Part shown: positions 60,337 to 64,000 of the stretch, piece after piece
Layout of the letters: each line of letters starts with the position of its first letter
How positions within the stretch are numbered: the first letter of the stretch is position 1
Program-made: the position numbers and the translations under genes
Assembly (NCBI RefSeq): GCF_003994415.1
Contig: NZ_CP034689.1
Span: forward strand, 3,658,001 to 3,722,000
DNA length: 64,000 nucleotides
Origin: Achromobacter spanius
Lineage (GTDB): Bacteria > Pseudomonadota > Gammaproteobacteria > Burkholderiales > Burkholderiaceae_B
Direction: 5' to 3'
Notes under the pieces: model-generated
The model's database searches: none
Seen by the model: the letters and a program-made list of their open reading frames with translations, nothing else
What the model was told of the DNA's origin: nothing

Positions 60337-61566
60337 ATGCCCACCCTGCCCCTTGCGTTTCGCCGCCTGGCCGCGTCCAACCTGGCCGCCCAGTTTTCCG
60401 AGCAGATGGCGCTGGCGGCCGCGCCGCTAGTCGCCGTGCTGGCGCTGGGCGCCACCGCCGCGCAGACCGGCACACTGCAAGCCGCGCAAACCTTGCCCTT
60501 TCTGCTGCTATCGATGCCGGCCGGCGTGCTGGCCGACCGCATGTCGCGCAAAGCGCTGATGACCGCTGCCGAATGCGTGCGCGCCGCCAGCCTGCTGGGG
60601 CTGCTGGCCTTGTTGTGGATGGGGGGACTGAACCTGGCCTGGCTGGCCGCGCTGGGTTTTCTGGGCGCGGTTGGCACCGTGGCGTACAACGTTTCCGCGC
60701 CGGCATTGCTGCCCCGGCTGGTGCCCGCCAGCGAATTGGCCAGCGCCAACCGCTGGCTGGAACTGGCGCGCAGCAGCGCGTTCGCGGCGGGGCCGGCGGC
60801 GGGCGGCGCGCTGGTCGGCTGGATGGGCGCGCCCACCGCCTATGTGCTGGCCACCACCTTGTCTTTGCTGGCGGCGGCGCTGCTGGCGGGCTTGCCTCGG
60901 GATGGGTCGGCGGGTAACGGGAAACCGGCTCGCCGCCATCCCTTGACCGAACTGCGCGAAGGGGCCGCGTTCGTCGCCACGCACCCCCTGCTGCATCCCG
61001 TGCTGATCACGGCGGTGTTCTTCAATACCGCCTGGTTCGTGCTGCAAGCGGTGTACGTGGTCTATGCCATTGAGCGCCTGGGCTTGAACGCCACGGGCGT
61101 GGGCATCACCTTGGGCGTGTACGGCGGCGGCATGCTGGCGGGCGCCCTGGCCGCGCCATGGCTGGCGCGCCGCCTGTCCTTTGGCGCGATGATCGCGGCC
61201 GGACCGCTATCGGCCTTGGCGGCAAGCGTTCTGTTGCTGTTCACCTTGGCGTATCCGTCGGGCGTGGTCGCGGCGGTGGGCTTCTTCCTGTTTGGGGCGG
61301 GCCCGATCTTGTGGACCATTACCACCACGACGTTGCGCCAGGCCGTCACGCCGAACGCGCTGCTGGGCCGCGTATCGGCCGTGATCCTGACAGCTACCTA
61401 TGGCGCGCGGCCCGTGGGCGCGCTGATTGGCGCGGCGCTGGCCGACCGCATCGGGCTGGACGCCTGCCTGTGGGTGTCGACTGCGGGCTTTCTGGTGCAG
61501 TTCGTGGTGTTGTTCACGTCGCCCGTCGCGCGCCTGCAAAGCCAACCACACACCGTTGAAGCCTGA
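60337..61566 (+). CDS. MFS exporter, EntS-like
   Basis: The 409-residue protein has twelve predicted helices and begins LAFRRLAASNLAAQFSEQMA, a start typical of the EntS/enterobactin-exporter-like MFS group. The loop after helix 2 is LADRMSRKALMTAAECVRAA. It has no ribosome site that I can see before the ATG. The transported compound is unknown; no siderophore genes are nearby. Confidence 0.88.
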   Translation: MPTLPLAFRRLAASNLAAQFSEQMALAAAPLVAVLALGATAAQTGTLQAAQTLPFLLLSMPAGVLADRMSRKALMTAAECVRAASLLGLLALLWMGGLNLAWLAALGFLGAVGTVAYNVSAPALLPRLVPASELASANRWLELARSSAFAAGPAAGGALVGWMGAPTAYVLATTLSLLAAALLAGLPRDGSAGNGKPARRHPLTELREGAAFVATHPLLHPVLITAVFFNTAWFVLQAVYVVYAIERLGLNATGVGITLGVYGGGMLAGALAAPWLARRLSFGAMIAAGPLSALAASVLLLFTLAYPSGVVAAVGFFLFGAGPILWTITTTTLRQAVTPNALLGRVSAVILTATYGARPVGALIGAALADRIGLDACLWVSTAGFLVQFVVLFTSPVARLQSQPHTVEA

Positions 61567-61715
61567 CCCGAGGGTCGAAGTCCGCCAGCAATCTGTTGTG
61601 CCTGCGCGCGCGTGGCTCTGTATCTGGCGGCCGTGGCTGCCTGCCGCTAGACTGCGGCGATACCCCTTTGATATTGCTTCCAGCCGCCGCACAACCGCCC
61701 TGCTCGCCACCGAAA

Positions 61716-62351
61716 ATGCTGAAAATCCTGGGCAAAGCCTCGTCCATCAATGTGCGCAAAGTGCTCTGGACCTGCGCGGAACTGACCCTGCCCTTTACCC
61801 GCGAAGACTGGGGCTCGGGCTTTCAGCCCACCAGCGACCCGCGCTTTCTGGCGCTGAACCCGAACGCCATGGTGCCCGTCATCCAGGACGGAGACTTCGT
61901 GCTGTGGGAGTCGAACAGCATCATCCGCTACCTGGCCGCGCAGTACGGCGGGCAGGCGCTCTATCCGGCTGAACCGAAATTACGAGCGCGCGTGGATCAA
62001 TGGATGGATTGGCAGGCCACCGACCTGAACCGGTCCTGGAGCTACGCCTTCATGGCGCTGGCGCGGCAATCGCCCGCGCACCAGGATGCGGCCAGTATCG
62101 CGGCGTCGTGCCAGGCTTGGGCCTTGTACATGGGCATCCTGGATACCCGGCTGGCGCAAACCGGTGCGTATGTAGCGGGCGAGGCCTTCAGCTTGGCGGA
62201 CATCCCCATCGGCCTATCGGTCAACCGCTGGTTCGCGACGCCTTTCGGCCCTGCCCATGAAAAACCCGCCCTGCCCGCCGTCAGCGCCTATTACGACCGG
62301 CTGGCCGCCCGCGAGGGCTACCGGCTGTACGGGCGCAACGGCATGGTTTGA
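61716..62351 (+). CDS. glutathione S-transferase family protein
   Basis: The 211-residue protein begins MLKILGKASSINVRKVLWTC, with Ser9/Ser10 and Asn12 as likely active-site residues, and contains the conserved PVIQDGDFVLWESNSIIRYL (glutathione-binding cis-proline and ESNSI). The C-terminal domain has LADIPIGLSVNRWFAT. The ATG at 61716 starts the family motif; the longer in-frame form is not homologous. It lies alone between an MFS gene and the superoxide dismutase gene. Confidence 0.92.
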   Translation: MLKILGKASSINVRKVLWTCAELTLPFTREDWGSGFQPTSDPRFLALNPNAMVPVIQDGDFVLWESNSIIRYLAAQYGGQALYPAEPKLRARVDQWMDWQATDLNRSWSYAFMALARQSPAHQDAASIAASCQAWALYMGILDTRLAQTGAYVAGEAFSLADIPIGLSVNRWFATPFGPAHEKPALPAVSAYYDRLAAREGYRLYGRNGMV

Positions 62352-62401
62352 CGGGTGGGCTTGGCTGACGGGTCCGCTGACCGATCAGCCAGCCTGCTGT
62401 G

Positions 62402-62926
62402 CTACTTCACCACGCCGCAGACCAAACGCCCGCCCCCGCCGCCCAGCGGCTCGGGCTTGTCGCTATAGTTGTCGCCGCCTATGTGCACCATCATCGCGTG
62501 CCCTTTCACATCGGCCAGCTTCAGATGTGGCGCCACCACGGCTTTCTTGGCCGTGCCGTCGTCGGCCACCGTAATGAACGGCAGATCGCCCTGGTGCCCG
62601 TCCTTGGCCATCGGCCCCTTGTGGGCCTTGGTGCCCTTGGGGTCCAGATGTCCGCCCGCCGCGCCGCCGGGCGCCATCTTGCCGTTCACCATGCCCGGCA
62701 TGCAGGAACCCTTTTCGTGGACGTGAAAGCCGTGCTCGCCCGGCTTCAAGCCGTTCAGATTGGGCGTGATCTCCAGCCCACCCGGGGTGTCCTTCAGCGA
62801 AATCGTGCCGGCGCTTTTGCCCAGGCCGTCGGCGGTCAGGAACGACATCGAAACGTCTTCGGCCAGCACGGCGCCAGACGCGCCCGCCATCGTCAGCGCC
62901 GCGACAAGCATCGAGATTTTCTTCAT
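62402..62926 (-). CDS. sodC: periplasmic Cu/Zn superoxide dismutase
   Basis: Converts superoxide to hydrogen peroxide and oxygen in the periplasm. The 174-residue precursor has a signal peptide (KKISMLVAALTMAGASGAVL, cleaved near AEDVSM). Metal ligands are His68 and His70 (GEHGFHVHEKG), His93 (AAGGHLDP), His102 (TKAHKGP), His111 (KDGHQG) and Asp114, with a further His in DVKGHAMMVH. The disulfide pair is Cys75 (GSCMPG) and Cys near 170 (LVCGVV). AGGAGG precedes the ATG at 62926; the longer frame is not a signal peptide. Confidence 0.96.
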   Translation of the reverse strand: MKKISMLVAALTMAGASGAVLAEDVSMSFLTADGLGKSAGTISLKDTPGGLEITPNLNGLKPGEHGFHVHEKGSCMPGMVNGKMAPGGAAGGHLDPKGTKAHKGPMAKDGHQGDLPFITVADDGTAKKAVVAPHLKLADVKGHAMMVHIGGDNYSDKPEPLGGGGGRLVCGVVK

Positions 62927-63072
62927 GAAGTGCCTCCTGGAATCATGCACGCAAGGTGCGGATGCCCGGCCAGCGCAAACCTTGCCGCCTGGCCCAGGGC
63001 GCAGAAAACAATAGCACCGGGGCAAGTCGGCGCACCAGCATTCTTCCTTCCTGATACAAGCGATCAGGCTTC

Positions 63073-64000
63073 TTAACGATTCACCAGCAGCACCAGCGCG
63101 TGCAGCGCAACACCGATCAGCCCGCCGACCAGCGTGCCGTTAAAGCGGATGTATTGCAGGTCGCGCCCCACGCTCAGCTCCAGTTCGTCGACCAGATGGC
63201 GTTCGTCCCAGTTTTTCACCGTGCGTGAAATGTGTTCGGTCACGCCGATGCGCAGCCGGCCGGTCAGGCGACGCGCGCTGCCCATCACGTGGCTGTTGAT
63301 GGCGTCGCGCAGGCTTGGGTCTTCGCCCAGCTTGCGGCCCAGCGCCAGCATGGCGCGTTCCAGATGGCCGGCCAGCGCCGAGTTTTCGTCAGACAGGTCG
63401 CGCCGCAAGGCGGTGTGGATGTCGTCCCACAGGCCTTGCACGTATTCCTGCACCTTGGGGTGGTCGATGGCGCGCTGCTTCAAGGCTTCAACCTGGGCCG
63501 ACAAGGCCGGGTCGGTCTTCAGGCGTTCGATGTAATTCAGCACCCAGGCTTCGTAGTCGCGCCGCACGGGATGGTCGGGTTCGGACAGCACGTCGCGCAG
63601 CTCGTCCATCAAGGCCATGGCCAGGCGGTCGGCCAGGTTGTCGGCAATGCCGTCCACCGACTTCACCACGTCCACCGCCGCGATGATGCGCGGCCATTCC
63701 TTGCGCGCAAATTTCACCAGCAGCGTGGACGCGCGTTCCTTCACGTCGTCTTCGCCCAGGTAGCCGCCCAGGCGCTCCATGGCCGCATCCAGCAATTCCT
63801 GGTGGCGCCCGTCGCGCGTCAACAGGCCCAGCACTTCGCCGACGGTGCCCGCCGCGTCCCAGCCGCGCAGGTTCTTCACCACGAATTCCTGGATCACGCC
63901 ACGCACGGCGTGGTCGTCCAGCATGTCCAGCGTTTGCAGCGCCACGCGACGCGCGCCGTCGCTCAAGGCATGCGCCTGCTTGGGCCGCACCAGCCACCGT
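63073..64000 (-). CDS. DUF445 family membrane protein, partial (5' end beyond window)
   Basis: The visible part reads from the window edge (RWLVRPKQAHALSDGARRVA) to the stop at 63073 and matches the C-terminal region of DUF445: a long helical part (FVVKNLRGWDAAGTVGEVLG, VDVVKSVDGIADNLADRLAM), the VEDLELSVGRDLQYIRFNGT-like region (seen as VDELELSVGRDLQYIRFNGT) and a final membrane helix (LVGGLIGVALHALVLLVNR). Family members are membrane anchored and of unknown function. The start lies outside the window; the GTG at 63990 is not the true start. Confidence 0.9.
   Translation of the reverse strand, partial: RWLVRPKQAHALSDGARRVALQTLDMLDDHAVRGVIQEFVVKNLRGWDAAGTVGEVLGLLTRDGRHQELLDAAMERLGGYLGEDDVKERASTLLVKFARKEWPRIIAAVDVVKSVDGIADNLADRLAMALMDELRDVLSEPDHPVRRDYEAWVLNYIERLKTDPALSAQVEALKQRAIDHPKVQEYVQGLWDDIHTALRRDLSDENSALAGHLERAMLALGRKLGEDPSLRDAINSHVMGSARRLTGRLRIGVTEHISRTVKNWDERHLVDELELSVGRDLQYIRFNGTLVGGLIGVALHALVLLVNR

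Noticed and set aside
59133..60836. Minus-strand open frame of 567 codons opposite map
   Set aside because: The map gene on the plus strand has every catalytic residue; the opposite frame is a compositional shadow.
1..64000. tRNA, rRNA and riboswitch genes
   Set aside because: I scanned by eye for cloverleaf-like arms and conserved rRNA segments and saw none; short or divergent ones could be missed.

Overview
The window is chromosomal DNA from a high-GC betaproteobacterium, most likely Alcaligenaceae (Achromobacter or Bordetella relatives). The pointers are the many LysR, GntR, AraC, MarR and TetR regulators next to small metabolic genes, TRAP and ABC uptake systems, and a DUF3348-DUF802-OmpA-DUF2894 cluster that I associate with Burkholderiales. 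No rRNA, tRNA, CRISPR array, integrase or prophage gene was seen. It reads as ordinary chromosome with two insertion sequences, each sitting in an array of palindromic intergenic repeats.

Layout. 1-5 kb: RND efflux pump (permease gene broken by a one-base deletion in a C run), its adaptor lipoprotein, a divergent TetR regulator and an aldo/keto reductase. 5-6.8 kb: palindromic repeat array 1, split by an IS110 element whose non-coding end can be folded as a bridge RNA matching the repeat. 6.8-17 kb: serine hydrolase and PLP aminotransferase, divergent from a GntR regulator, a Dpp-type peptide ABC transporter and an M20 peptidase; this looks like one uptake-and-breakdown locus. 17-19.1 kb: repeat array 2 (191 bp period), split by an IS481-family element with a 7 bp target duplication. 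19.2-25.7 kb: aspartyl protease, TetR, small membrane and unknown proteins, DUF523, AraC, and a NYN-LOTUS RNA-binding or nuclease-like protein. 26-28 kb: a MotA/MotB-like pair. 28-31.4 kb: YCII (DGPF) proteins, a FitAB/VapBC-type toxin-antitoxin pair, a VOC protein and an ECF42-type sigma factor. 31.4-42.6 kb: exporters and regulators, GSTs, SDR, DUF169, an AlkD-like HEAT protein coupled to MarR, and a start-less secreted-type protein. 42.7-45.5 kb: a translationally coupled caspase-like protease plus alpha/beta hydrolase. 45.6-49.4 kb: a TRAP transporter. 49.6-51.5 kb: a beta-propeller protein and a regulator. 51.7-57 kb: DUF3348, a MotA/ExbB-type channel protein with a long repetitive tail (DUF802), a MotB-like OmpA protein and DUF2894. 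57-64 kb: B12/radical SAM protein, ParD-like protein with methionine aminopeptidase, MFS exporter, GST, Cu/Zn superoxide dismutase, and a DUF445 protein cut by the window edge.

The strongest leads for something little described are the caspase-hydrolase pair, the ZorAB-like DUF802/OmpA motor with its two DUF partners, and the IS110 bridge RNA that appears to be addressed to the host palindromic repeat.
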